Assembly: GCA_963832445.1 (NCBI GenBank)
Contig: CAWHUM010000012.1
Coordinates: 124,001 to 188,000, forward strand
DNA length: 64,000 nt
From: AWTP1-13 sp963832445
GTDB taxonomy: Bacteria; Pseudomonadota; Alphaproteobacteria; Rhizobiales; Hyphomicrobiaceae
Direction: 5' to 3'
Of this stretch, positions 7,348 to 15,794 are shown in pieces (the first letter of the stretch is position 1; every line of letters starts with the position of its first letter). The position numbers and the translations under genes are program-made. Below the pieces are notes generated by a model. That model was not told the DNA's origin. It was given only the letters and a program-made list of their open reading frames with translations, and made no database searches.

Positions 7348-8997
7348 ATGAGCAAGACAAGCATGGCCAAGGCTGGGCCCAATACCAGCAAGGCAAGAAC
7401 GACTTCCAGCACCGGCCGCGGTGCGACCAAAGGCTCCACCGGCGCCTCCGCCCAGACGCGACTGACGGAGCTGAAGCGCCGCCTGCTCGAGATTTCCGAT
7501 CTCAGCTCCGCCGGCGCCGTGCTGAGCTGGGACCAGGCTACCTACATGCCGAAGGGCGGAGCCGCCGCGCGCGCCCGCCAGGGCGCCACGCTGAGCCGGC
7601 TGGCGCACGAGAAGTTCACCGACCCTGCGCTCGGCAAGCTGCTCGATGCGCTCGAGCCCCACGAGGCGGCCCTGCCCTATGCTGCGGACGACGCCGGCCT
7701 CATCCGCGTCGTGCGGCGCGATTACCGCAAGGCCGTCCGGGTGCCCCCCAAGTTCGTCGCCCGCTGGAGCGAGATGGGCTCAGCCTCCTACGACGCCTGG
7801 ACGCGCGCCCGGCCCGCCAACGACTTCGCCACCATGCGCCCGTACCTGGAGAAGGCGCTCGACTTCAGTCGCAAGTATGCCGACTACCTGGGCCCCTACG
7901 AGCACATCGCCGATCCGCTGATCGACGGTCCTGACGAGGGCATGACGGTCGCCAGCGTGCGTGCCCTGTTCCAGGAGCTGCGTGCCGAGCTGGTGCCGAT
8001 CGTTCGTGCGATCTCCGAACAGGAGCCCGCCTCCGATGCGGCGCTGCACGGCAAATTCCCCGAGCAGCCGCAGCTCGACTTCGCCGTGGCCGTGGTCAAG
8101 CGCTTCGGCTACGACTTCGATCGCGGCCGCCTCGACAAGACGCACCATCCCTTTTGCTCACGGCTGAACACGGGCGACGTGCGCATCACCACCCGCGTCA
8201 AGGAGAACGATATCGGCGACTGCCTGTTCTCGGTCCTGCACGAGGCGGGTCATGCCATGTACGAGCAGGACGTGGACGCGCGCTACGACGGCACGCCGCT
8301 GGGATCGGGTACCTCCGCCGGCGTGCACGAGAGCCAGTCGCGCCTGTGGGAGAACGTGGTGGGGCGCAGCCGCGGCTTCTGGGAGTATTTCTATCCCAAG
8401 CTGCGCGATGCCTTCCCCGGCGAGTTGAAGAAGGTCCCGCTCGAGACCTTCTACCGCGCCATCAACCGCGTCGAGCGCTCGCTCATCCGCACCGACGCCG
8501 ACGAGGTTACTTACAACCTGCACGTCACGCTGCGCTTCGATCTGGAGCTCGATCTGCTGGAGGGGCGGCTCAAGGTGAAGGACATACCCCAAGCTTGGCG
8601 CGCCCGCTTCAAGGCCGACTTCGGCATCGAGCCGCCGGACGATCGCGACGGCTGCCTGCAGGATGTGCACTGGTACGGCGGCAGCGTTGGCGGCGGCTTC
8701 CAGGGCTACACCATCGGCAACATCCTGAGCTCCCAGTTCTACGCTGCAGCACTGAAGACGCATCCCGAAGTAAACGAGGAAATGGCGCGCGGCGAGTTCG
8801 CAGCGCTGCACGGATGGCTGAAGCAGCGGCTTTACCGGCACGGGCGCAAGTTCACGCCCGACGAGATCGTCAAGCGCGCTACCGGCAAGCCCATGACGAT
8901 CGCGCCCTACATTGCCTATCTGCGCGGCAAGTACGGCGAGCTCTATCGCCTGGGCCCTGCGCCATCGCGAGAGGGCGCGCACTCGTCGCGACCGTGA
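7348..8997 (+). CDS. Carboxypeptidase M32 (thermostable carboxypeptidase Taq type)
   Basis: A cytosolic zinc carboxypeptidase of family M32 that removes C-terminal residues from peptides. The zinc site HEAGH is at residues 298-302 (two His and the catalytic Glu299), and Glu328 in GVHESQSR is the expected third ligand. The DVRITT motif near 277-282 and the C-terminal region around IPQAWRARF, GCLQDVHWYGG and GYTIGNILSSQF are family hallmarks. At 549 residues it is longer than usual (about 500), because of a Ser/Thr/Gly/Lys-rich N-terminal tail of about 35 residues. An internal start is therefore possible, although GAAGA precedes the ATG used. Confidence 0.93.
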   Translation: MSKTSMAKAGPNTSKARTTSSTGRGATKGSTGASAQTRLTELKRRLLEISDLSSAGAVLSWDQATYMPKGGAAARARQGATLSRLAHEKFTDPALGKLLDALEPHEAALPYAADDAGLIRVVRRDYRKAVRVPPKFVARWSEMGSASYDAWTRARPANDFATMRPYLEKALDFSRKYADYLGPYEHIADPLIDGPDEGMTVASVRALFQELRAELVPIVRAISEQEPASDAALHGKFPEQPQLDFAVAVVKRFGYDFDRGRLDKTHHPFCSRLNTGDVRITTRVKENDIGDCLFSVLHEAGHAMYEQDVDARYDGTPLGSGTSAGVHESQSRLWENVVGRSRGFWEYFYPKLRDAFPGELKKVPLETFYRAINRVERSLIRTDADEVTYNLHVTLRFDLELDLLEGRLKVKDIPQAWRARFKADFGIEPPDDRDGCLQDVHWYGGSVGGGFQGYTIGNILSSQFYAAALKTHPEVNEEMARGEFAALHGWLKQRLYRHGRKFTPDEIVKRATGKPMTIAPYIAYLRGKYGELYRLGPAPSREGAHSSRP

Positions 8998-9054
8998 CGA
9001 TCCTGCGGCGAATGGTCTCTTTGGAGAATTTCTGGCGATAGCACTGGAATTCAG

Positions 9055-9072
9055 CCGTTCGAGCTGGAACGG
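9055..9072. promoter_or_regulatory. Palindrome upstream of the aldehyde dehydrogenase gene
   Basis: CCGTTC-GAGCTG-GAACGG is a dyad with 6-base arms in the 188-base gap before the aldehyde dehydrogenase, 114 bases upstream of its start. It may be an operator or a small hairpin. The rest of the gap shows nothing else I recognise. Confidence 0.3.
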
Positions 9073-9185
9073 TCGCGCGCGGATACGACTTTCTGCCGAG
9101 ACCCGGCCGTCTCGCACATTGTTGAACGCTGACGCGAGGGTGCGGGTGTATGTTGCCGCGCAATCTTAGTTCCGGACGATGATCA

Positions 9186-10652
9186 ATGAGCGAGTCTACT
9201 CTTGCCCGAGCCGCACCGGGCGAGCGGCTGGAGGACATTCGCCGGCGCTTCTGGCTCATGCACGAGGCGAGCCGCAGCGACGCGCCCCTCCCCGCCGCGG
9301 AGCGCAAGGCTCTGCTGCGGCGTCTGCGCAACGCTATCCATGCGCGCACGCGGCAGTTCTGCGAGGCGATTGCGCAGGACTTCGGCTGGCGCTCGCACGA
9401 CGAGACACGCATGGCCGAGGTGGTGCCGGCGCTGGGCCTCGTGCGCGATGCGATGGTCAATGTGCATCGCTGGACGCGGCCCGAGCGGCGCCCGGCTTCC
9501 ATTCTGTTCTGGCCGGCTTCCAGCCGCGTCTACTGGCAGCCCAAGGGCGTCGTGCTCATCATCTCGCCCTGGAACTATCCCCTGCTGCTCACCGTCGGTG
9601 CGTTGGCCGCAGCCATCGCTGCCGGCAACCGGGTGATCGTGAAGCCGTCGGAGGCGGCTCCCGCCACCGCGGCGCTCCTCAAGCAATGCCTGGACGAGGC
9701 GCTGGGGCCCGATCGCGTGGCGGTGGCGATCGGTGGCCCCGACATCGCCCAGGCGCTCTGCACCTTGCCCTTCGACCACATTCTGTTCACGGGCTCCACG
9801 GCTGTCGGTAGGCTCGTCATGCAGACCGCAGCGGCGAACCTTACGCCTGTCACGCTCGAGCTCGGCGGCAAGTCGCCAGCGATCGTGCATGCCGAGTACG
9901 ACCACGCGACGGCTGCAGAGCGCATCATCCGCGGCAAGCTGCTCAATGCCGGGCAAACCTGCATCGCCCCCGACTACGTGCTGGTCCAGCGCGACCGAGT
10001 CGAGACCTTCGTGCAGGCCGCGCAGGCCACGGTTGCGCGGTTCTACCCGCGCGTTATCGACAACCCCGACTACACCTCGATCGTCACCGACAAGCACTAC
10101 CAGCGGGTCGCCGACCTGGTGTCCGACGCGCATGGCAAGGGCGCTCGCGTCGTGGCCGTCGACCCGGCGGGCGAGGTAGGGCCCGCCGCCATCGGCGCGC
10201 GCAGCCAGCGCAAGATGCTGCCGATCCTCGTCATCGATCCGGCCCCCGACCTGGCGGTGATGCGCGAGGAAATCTTCGGTCCCGTCCTGCCCATCGTCCC
10301 CTACGACACGCTCGGCGACGCGATCGCCTTCGTCAACGAACGCCCGCGACCGCTGGCGCTCTACTATTTCGACAGCGACCGCGCGCGTGTGGACCAGGTT
10401 CTCCGCCAAACCGTGTCGGGAGGCGCTAGCGTCAACGACACCGTTTTCCATTTTGCGCAGGAGGGGCTGCCCTTCGGCGGCATCGGCCCGAGCGGCATGG
10501 GCGGCTACCACGGCCGCGACGGCTTCCGCACCTTCAGCCACGGCAAGGGCGTATTTCTGCAGAGTCGCTTTGCACCTACGGACATGGTGGTGCCGCCCTA
10601 CGGCGCCCTGTTTCGGCGGCTGATCCGCTTTGCCGTGTGGCGCAATAGGTGA
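9186..10652 (+). CDS. Aldehyde dehydrogenase, coniferyl aldehyde dehydrogenase-like
   Basis: A 488-residue NAD(P)-dependent aldehyde dehydrogenase. Catalytic residues are present: PWNYP (Asn130), KPSE (Lys153), FTGST, LELGGKSP (Glu225) and GQTCIAPDY (Cys259). The short length, the C-terminal GPSGMGGYHGRDGFRTFSH and the hydrophobic end (YGALFRRLIRFAVW) resemble the coniferyl aldehyde dehydrogenase/class-3 ALDH branch, which is often membrane-associated and oxidises long-chain or aromatic aldehydes. An aromatic aldehyde substrate would suit this catabolic neighbourhood but is not shown. It is convergent with the methyltransferase-like gene. Confidence 0.88.
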   Translation: MSESTLARAAPGERLEDIRRRFWLMHEASRSDAPLPAAERKALLRRLRNAIHARTRQFCEAIAQDFGWRSHDETRMAEVVPALGLVRDAMVNVHRWTRPERRPASILFWPASSRVYWQPKGVVLIISPWNYPLLLTVGALAAAIAAGNRVIVKPSEAAPATAALLKQCLDEALGPDRVAVAIGGPDIAQALCTLPFDHILFTGSTAVGRLVMQTAAANLTPVTLELGGKSPAIVHAEYDHATAAERIIRGKLLNAGQTCIAPDYVLVQRDRVETFVQAAQATVARFYPRVIDNPDYTSIVTDKHYQRVADLVSDAHGKGARVVAVDPAGEVGPAAIGARSQRKMLPILVIDPAPDLAVMREEIFGPVLPIVPYDTLGDAIAFVNERPRPLALYYFDSDRARVDQVLRQTVSGGASVNDTVFHFAQEGLPFGGIGPSGMGGYHGRDGFRTFSHGKGVFLQSRFAPTDMVVPPYGALFRRLIRFAVWRNR

Positions 10653-10751
10653 CGCCAAGGCGGCTGCAAGACACTCACACAGCCGGCATTGTCACCGAGC
10701 GTGAAGCCAAGCACTGCCGCACAAGAACATCGAAGAGCCAGACCGATCCGG

Positions 10752-11339
10752 TCAACGCCTATCGAAGAGGTGGCGAGCCCGCAGCCAGGCCGTACGCAGC
10801 GGACGCCAGGTGGCCTTGCGCTGGAGCACGACCAGGGAGCCAGCACTATCCACGATGTCGGCGAGAGGAAGGATGGCATGCATATGCCGGCGCGGCCAGA
10901 AGTCGTGCACGGCAACCTTGGTGCCGGCCTGCCCGAGCCGCAGAGCCTGCAAGATGCACGATACGCGGAAGCGTCCATCAACCAGCACGAGGCTCGGGGA
11001 GTATCCGTCATGCCAAGGCTGGTGGGCGTAGCGTGGCCATCTGTGGAGCATGAGCGGGGTTTTCGGCTTCCCCCACCGTCCCACGCGACCAAGGTCAATG
11101 TGAACCAGCTTTGCCGTGCCTGCGGCCAGCATGGCACGCACCGCCGGGGATTTTCCGACTTGGCCGAGCCAGACCAGATCGCTCTCGACGGAATAGAGAG
11201 AGCGCACGCCGAGTTCGGCAGCAAGGCTCGTGCTGCCGCCGGCCCCATACTCCAACAGGGCCGTGTCCCTCGATAGATGCCGCGTATAGCAAGCGATCTC
11301 GGGGCCGGTCATTGCAGGGGAAAGGACGGCGGACGTCAT
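10752..11339 (-). CDS. Class I SAM-dependent methyltransferase-like protein
   Basis: A 195-residue protein with a Rossmann-type methyltransferase start: LLEYGAGGSTSLAAE fits SAM motif I, followed by LYSVESD, where the acidic residue ends beta-2. Later come LVLVDGRFRVSCI, typical of O-methyltransferase-like proteins, and KVAVHDFWPR. It lacks clear catalytic residues of a named methyltransferase, so the acceptor is unknown and it may not be catalytic. It is a lone gene between the convergent ALDH and the amidohydrolase that follows on the same strand. Confidence 0.55.
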   Translation of the reverse strand: MTSAVLSPAMTGPEIACYTRHLSRDTALLEYGAGGSTSLAAELGVRSLYSVESDLVWLGQVGKSPAVRAMLAAGTAKLVHIDLGRVGRWGKPKTPLMLHRWPRYAHQPWHDGYSPSLVLVDGRFRVSCILQALRLGQAGTKVAVHDFWPRRHMHAILPLADIVDSAGSLVVLQRKATWRPLRTAWLRARHLFDRR

Positions 11340-11493
11340 GGATGGAACGCTTTACAGAACGAATTAAGATAACACCCCGACGCCTTCGCGCACAATCGCC
11401 GTTGTTACCCGCTCGAGGGGATGGCCGCAAAGGTCATCGCCTCGATCACTGCGAGCGTGGCTGTCAAATGGCCGATCGGCCAGCGCGGCCGCA

Positions 11494-12552
11494 TCAAAGC
11501 CCCAGCACCCGCTTGACGTTGCCGCCGCAAATGGCGGCAACGGTCGCCTCGTCGAGCCCGGCGCCGCCCACGTGCCCGACAGGGTCGTAGTCGGCCATGT
11601 CGAAGGGATAGTCGGTGCCCATCAGGATTTTGTCGGCGCCGTAGAGGCGCACCAGCTCCTGCAGCTGGTGTGGAGTGAATACCACCGTGTCGAAGTAGAC
11701 CTTCCTGAGATACGTGGTCGGCGGATGCGGCAGGTCGCCGTGCGCGTCCGAGCGCGCGCCCCAGGCATGATCGATGCGGCCCGAGTAGCTGGCGAGATAG
11801 CCGCCGCCGTGCACAGCCAGGATTTTCAGGTTGGGATGGCGCTCCAGCACGCCGTCGAAGATCAGATAGTGCAGTGCGATCGTCGTCTCCAGCGGATTGC
11901 CGATGACGTTGTTGAAGTAGAAGCGCTTGAGCCGCTCGGCGTGCGTGAAGCCGTTGGGGTGGATCACCACCAGCACGGAGAGCTCCTCCGCCTTCTTCCA
12001 GAATGGCGCGAAGGCTGGGTCGGACAGCTCGCGGCCGTTGACGTTGGTCAGCACCTGCACGCCCTTGAAGCCGAGTTTCTTCACGCAGCGCTCCAGCTCT
12101 TCGGCCGCCTCGTTGCCGTTGGGCATCGGCACGGTGCCGAAGCCTTTGAGGCGGTCCGGCTTCTGTGCGACGAACTCGGCGACGCCGTCGTTCACCATGC
12201 GCGCCGCCTCGACGGCGATGTCGAGCGGCACGGCGTAATAACACTGCGGCGGAGGGGGCTTGATCACCTGCATGTCGATGCCCATGGCGTCGAGTTCTGC
12301 AAGCCGCCTCTCGAGCGGGCCGCGGGCGACGATGTCGACTTCCTGCTTCTGGTTGAGCGCCTTGGTGGCGGCATCGGCGAAAGTTACGAGCGGCATGGCG
12401 TCGGGCGCCAGATACGGCTTCACGAACTCGGCCGCGCGCGGCACGCCGACGTGGGAGTGCACGTCGATGGTGACGCTCTTGGGCCTCGCCACGCGGCCTG
12501 GACGGCCGTGTGCGCGCGCAGCCGTCGGCTCGTACTTGTTCCACTGGCTCAC
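11494..12552 (-). CDS. Amidohydrolase family protein (ACMSD / resorcylate decarboxylase type)
   Basis: A 352-residue TIM-barrel metal enzyme of the amidohydrolase-2 group, which mostly holds non-oxidative decarboxylases and hydratases of aromatic-ring fission products. Metal-site residues are visible: HSH in IDVHSHVG, His in VVIHPNGF, His in LAVHGGGYL and the Asp in MGTDYPFDM. FYFNNVIGNPLETT is also characteristic of this branch. Substrates in the family are carboxylated aromatics or muconate semialdehydes, which fits the catabolic surroundings. It is divergent from the beta-hydroxyacid dehydrogenase, sharing a 145-base gap with a palindrome. Confidence 0.88.
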   Translation of the reverse strand: MSQWNKYEPTAARAHGRPGRVARPKSVTIDVHSHVGVPRAAEFVKPYLAPDAMPLVTFADAATKALNQKQEVDIVARGPLERRLAELDAMGIDMQVIKPPPPQCYYAVPLDIAVEAARMVNDGVAEFVAQKPDRLKGFGTVPMPNGNEAAEELERCVKKLGFKGVQVLTNVNGRELSDPAFAPFWKKAEELSVLVVIHPNGFTHAERLKRFYFNNVIGNPLETTIALHYLIFDGVLERHPNLKILAVHGGGYLASYSGRIDHAWGARSDAHGDLPHPPTTYLRKVYFDTVVFTPHQLQELVRLYGADKILMGTDYPFDMADYDPVGHVGGAGLDEATVAAICGGNVKRVLGL

Positions 12553-12593
12553 AGCCTGCCTCCCTCGCCCGATCCCGTGTCACGCGATCAATA

Positions 12594-12611
12594 GAACACC
12601 GCGGCGTGTTC
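12594..12611. promoter_or_regulatory. Dyad operator candidate between divergent genes
   Basis: GAACAC-CGCGGC-GTGTTC has perfect 6-base arms and sits in the 145-base region between the divergent amidohydrolase (start 12552) and the dehydrogenase (start 12698). Its position suits a regulator controlling both genes. No regulator gene is adjacent. Confidence 0.4.
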
Positions 12612-12697
12612 GCGAAGGGGCCTCTTGCAGGCTGGTGGCCTGCCCGGCCGAGTGATAGTGATCGCCTTTCGAGGCCGGAGCGGAAAGCCAGGAGGAC

Positions 12698-13591
12698 ATG
12701 GACATGCGCGTTGGCGTTGCTGGTGTTGGCCGCATGGGCGCGGCGATTGCCGCCCATCTGATCGAGGTGGGCCATGAGGTGACGGTGTGGAACCGGGCTC
12801 CGGAGAAGACGAAGCCGCTGGCGGACGCCGGCGCCAAAGTGGCCAAGGCCCCCGCCGAGCTTGCGGCCAAATCCGAAGCGGTCGTCACCATCCTCACCAA
12901 CAAGGAAGCGCTGGTGGCCGTCTACGAGCACCCGAACGGCCTGCTCGCCAGCGACGCCAAGGGCAAGCTGTTCATCGAGATGAGCACCGTGCAGCCGCAC
13001 GACGAGGTGGCGCTGGCCGAGAAGGTGCGGGCCAAGGGCGGCATCTTCGTCGAATGTCCCGTGGGCGGCACGGTGGGTCCGGCGCGGCAGGGCAAGCTCT
13101 TGGGCGTCGCCGGCGGCAGCAAGGAAGATTTCGCGCTAGCCAAGCCGCTGCTCGAGCAGATGTGCCGGCGTGTGGAGCATGTGGGGCCCGTGGGCGCGGG
13201 AGCCAGCATGAAGCTCGCGCTCAATCTGCCGCTGATGGTCTACTACCAGGCATTGGCCGAAGCCTACCTGCTTTGCCGCCACCTGAAGCTCGACAACAAG
13301 TGGCTGATGGAATTCCTGTCCGACACCTCGGGCGGGCCCAACGTGCTCAAGAACCGCGGACCCGCCATTGCGGCAACGCTCGAAGGCAAGGACCCCGGTC
13401 CACTGACCTTCGACATCGATCTCGTCTGCAAGGACCTGCGCACCATGATCGCCGAGGCCAAGGCATGCGGCGCCAGCCTGCCGCTGGCGGAGCGGACGCT
13501 CGCCATCTACGATGATGCGGCGCGCGAGGGCTGGGGCAAGCGCGACGGCTCGTGGCTGCCGGCCTATTGGCCGAACCATGGGAAGGGCTGA
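12698..13591 (+). CDS. NAD(P)-dependent oxidoreductase, 3-hydroxyisobutyrate dehydrogenase family
   Basis: A 297-residue beta-hydroxyacid dehydrogenase. The N-terminal Rossmann motif is GVGRMGAAIAAHL, the substrate-binding segment is VECPVGGTVGPARQGKL, and the catalytic Lys lies in GAGASMKLALNLPL. Members oxidise 3-hydroxyisobutyrate, tartronate semialdehyde and related small acids or reduce succinate semialdehyde; the exact acid is not determined. CAGGAGG lies just before the ATG. The maleylacetoacetate isomerase-like GST gene follows after 19 bases, so the two are probably an operon. Confidence 0.88.
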   Translation: MDMRVGVAGVGRMGAAIAAHLIEVGHEVTVWNRAPEKTKPLADAGAKVAKAPAELAAKSEAVVTILTNKEALVAVYEHPNGLLASDAKGKLFIEMSTVQPHDEVALAEKVRAKGGIFVECPVGGTVGPARQGKLLGVAGGSKEDFALAKPLLEQMCRRVEHVGPVGAGASMKLALNLPLMVYYQALAEAYLLCRHLKLDNKWLMEFLSDTSGGPNVLKNRGPAIAATLEGKDPGPLTFDIDLVCKDLRTMIAEAKACGASLPLAERTLAIYDDAAREGWGKRDGSWLPAYWPNHGKG

Positions 13592-13610
13592 GCGCACGGG
13601 AGGACACGCG

Positions 13611-14264
13611 ATGATGAAGCTGTACAGCTACTGGCGCTCGCTGGCGACGTTCCGCGTGCGCATCGCTCTGAACCTCAAAGGGCTGAAGTTCGAGCAGATC
13701 AACATCGACCTCGATGCCGGCCAGCAGCGGCAGGCCGATTACAAGTCGGTCAACCCGCAAATGGTGGTGCCGTCGCTGGTGGAGGACGACGGCACCGTGC
13801 TCTACCAGTCGCTCGCCATCATGGAGTACCTGGACGAGACCCATCCCAACCCGCCGTTGCTGCCGAAAGACCCCAGGGGCCGCGCCCGCGTGCGGGCGCT
13901 GTCGCAGATCACGGTGGCCGATACGCACCCCCTCATCGTGCCGCGTGTGCGCAATCACCTGGGGGCCGCCTACAACCTCGATGACGCGGGCAAGGTCAAG
14001 TGGGCACAACACTGGTTCGCGGCCGGCCTCGACGTTTACGAGGGGCATCTCTCGCGCGACAAGGCCACGGGGCTCTACTGCCACGGCGACACGGTGACGA
14101 TGGCCGATCTGTGCCTGGTCAGCCACGCCGCCGGCACGCGCGTGTTCAAGGGCACCATCGACAACCATCCGACCGTGAAGCGCATCGTCGATCGCTGCCT
14201 GGCGGACGAGCGCTTCGCCAGCGCGCAGCCTATGCGCCAGCCCGGTGCGCCTGCGGCGCATTAG
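13611..14264 (+). CDS. maiA: Maleylacetoacetate isomerase / zeta-class glutathione S-transferase
   Basis: A 217-residue zeta-class GST. The start MMKLYSYWRSLATFRVRIALNLKGL carries the zeta signature region, with Ser-Leu-Ala in place of the usual Ser-Ser-Cys/Ala. Next come NPQMVVPSL and LYQSLAIMEYLDETHP, the glutathione-binding segment. The C-terminal domain has TVTMADLCLVSHA. Zeta GSTs isomerise maleylacetoacetate or maleylpyruvate, late steps of homogentisate or gentisate breakdown. No homogentisate or gentisate dioxygenase is in this window, so the precise role is open. GGGAGG precedes the start, and it follows the dehydrogenase closely. Confidence 0.82.
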   Translation: MMKLYSYWRSLATFRVRIALNLKGLKFEQINIDLDAGQQRQADYKSVNPQMVVPSLVEDDGTVLYQSLAIMEYLDETHPNPPLLPKDPRGRARVRALSQITVADTHPLIVPRVRNHLGAAYNLDDAGKVKWAQHWFAAGLDVYEGHLSRDKATGLYCHGDTVTMADLCLVSHAAGTRVFKGTIDNHPTVKRIVDRCLADERFASAQPMRQPGAPAAH

Positions 14265-14319
14265 CGACGCAAGGAGCAGGGTGCGATGCGGCGATAGCCG
14301 CATTGCGCCCAAACATCCA

Positions 14320-14952
14320 CTACGCGGTTGCTGACGTGGACGTGGGGCCCGCGCTCGTGGGGGCAGTGTGAGCCGGATGTAACTGCATCAGCCCATCACT
14401 ATCGGCGCCGGTTTCGTCCCGCCAGGACTGCCAAGTCTCCAGACCCCACAGGGCCGCTGCCAGGAGCACGGCAAAGGCAAGCGCGGTCATCCAGAACGGC
14501 ATGCCGAGCAGCTGGTCGAAGCCGATCTTGTCGCCCTTCTCGGCGAAGAAGGCAGTGATCGGCGCGTCGAAGTAGCCGTAGGTCAGCGCGCCGGCGATGC
14601 CGCCGAACAGGACGAAGATCGCATCCCGGTAGCCGGCGCCGATCTGCGCCAGCGTCGTGCCGGGGCAGGCACCCGCCAGCGCGATGCCGGCGCCCAGGAT
14701 CAGCCCGCCGATGATGTCGGCCTTGTAGAGCAGCGGCTTGAGGCTGAGCTTGACGCCGAACATGCCGTTCATCACGGCCAGCACGACGAGACCGGTGATG
14801 ACGGCGGCGAGGAAGATCTTGAGCATCAGGAAGTTCCTGAGCTGCATCTGGCCGACGATGACGCCGGGCTCGAACACGCGCGATTTCTCCAGCGCGAACC
14901 CGAACACGATGCCGGTGGCGAGACCGATCAGGACTGCGTTGAGGACGGACAT
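14320..14952 (-). CDS. YeeE/YedE family membrane protein (second of pair)
   Basis: A 210-residue integral membrane protein with about five segments. GxCPGTT in LAGACPGTTLAQIGAG is the half-channel signature of the YeeE/YedE (sulf_transp) family, whose characterised members carry thiosulfate through conserved cysteines. The C-terminal 30 residues after the last segment are hydrophilic and Thr/Ser/Ala rich. GAAAGGAAA sits upstream of the ATG at 14952. It is the distal gene of a DUF2892-YeeE-YeeE operon and would pair with the neighbour to make a whole channel. Transport of sulfur species is inferred from family only. Confidence 0.85.
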   Translation of the reverse strand: MSVLNAVLIGLATGIVFGFALEKSRVFEPGVIVGQMQLRNFLMLKIFLAAVITGLVVLAVMNGMFGVKLSLKPLLYKADIIGGLILGAGIALAGACPGTTLAQIGAGYRDAIFVLFGGIAGALTYGYFDAPITAFFAEKGDKIGFDQLLGMPFWMTALAFAVLLAAALWGLETWQSWRDETGADSDGLMQLHPAHTAPTSAGPTSTSATA

Positions 14953-14978
14953 GGGTTGTTTCCTTTCGTGCGATGCGC

Positions 14979-15495
14979 TCAGGCGCGCCTGAGCAGTAGC
15001 GTGGCGGTCAGAATGCCGCCCGCGAACATGGCAGCGACGGCAAGCGGTCGAGCCGGCCGCCAGTTGCGCCATGCCGGAGATGCCGTGGCCGGAGGTGCAG
15101 CCACCGGCGATGCGGGCGCCGAACAGCATGATGAAGCCGGCGAGGAAGGCGATCGGCGCGCGGGCTGCGAGCGTCGAGGTGCCCATGGTGCGGGCCCACA
15201 CCGGCGAGATGGTCTGCCGGCGCGCTCCAGACAGGCGCATCGACAGGAAGGCGCCAACCGCGATGCCGCCGACTACCGCCACCTGCCACCAGTTCTTGGC
15301 GCCCCACATGTGCGAGGCGAGATACTTGACGTTGCCGATGCCGCTGTCGAACAGCGCGGCGATATGCGCGGCCACCGTGACGTAGGACGAGGATGCGCCG
15401 AGCGCGGTATCCATCAGCAGGAAGGTCGGGATCTGCAGCAGGCCGATGATGGCGCCCGCCACATAGGGGGACCAGGCCCTGTCGGTCAGCCTCAT
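14979..15495 (-). CDS. YeeE/YedE family membrane protein (first of pair), frameshifted
   Basis: About 172 residues when reconstructed. The N-terminal frame reads MRLTDRAWSPYVAGAIIGLL and on through LFGARIAGGCTSGHGISGMAQLAAGS, carrying the family Cys in GGCTSGH. About position 15045 the frame changes by one extra base, and the family end LAVAAMFAGGILTATLLL continues in the next frame to a stop at 14979. Without the repair the frame runs on into the downstream YeeE gene, which is clearly wrong. The start at 15495 overlaps the end of the DUF2892 gene by four bases. Likely a sequencing error rather than a dead gene. Confidence 0.75.
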
Positions 15496-15704
15496 GATTG
15501 CCTCCCGGGCGCGGGCGACCCTGCGCGGCAGGTACTGATGCCGAGCAGGGCGTAGGGTGGGCACCAGCCGAAGATGGCCGTCGCCAGCGGCAGAAGGCCG
15601 ATCCAGCCCCACGCCGTTTGCGGCCCGACGAAAACGAGGCTGATCAGGGCGAGGCCGACGACCGCGCGCAGAAGCCGATCGATGCCGCCAACATTGCATG
15701 TCAT
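15492..15704 (-). CDS. DUF2892 (YgaP-like) inner membrane protein
   Basis: A 70-residue two-helix membrane protein beginning MTCNVGGIDRLLRAVVGLALI, the standard DUF2892 opening, with FGWCPPYALLGISTC near the end, also family-typical. DUF2892 domains occur fused to rhodanese in YgaP and next to sulfur-handling genes. GGAGG lies seven bases before the ATG at 15704. It is first in the operon with the YeeE pair and overlaps the next start, so translation may be coupled. A Crp-type site lies 60 bases upstream. Confidence 0.85.
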   Translation of the reverse strand: MTCNVGGIDRLLRAVVGLALISLVFVGPQTAWGWIGLLPLATAIFGWCPPYALLGISTCRAGSPAPGRQS

Positions 15705-15763
15705 GGCATGCCTCCATCTGTGTTCGATGGAGGTCACGCTAGGCGCCCTGCGGGCCAGCGTAT

Positions 15764-15776
15764 GTGACTAAGTCAC
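15764..15776 (-). promoter_or_regulatory. Crp/Fnr-type operator upstream of the DUF2892-YeeE operon
   Basis: GTGAC-TTA-GTCAC (minus strand) is a perfect dyad of Crp/Fnr type in the 90-base gap between the regulator gene and the operon it probably controls. A TAGCGT at 15741-15736 could serve as the -10 box, which would put the dyad centre near -40, the normal class II activation position. Confidence 0.6.
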
Positions 15777-15794
15777 GGAGCCGGCCGTCGGCGG

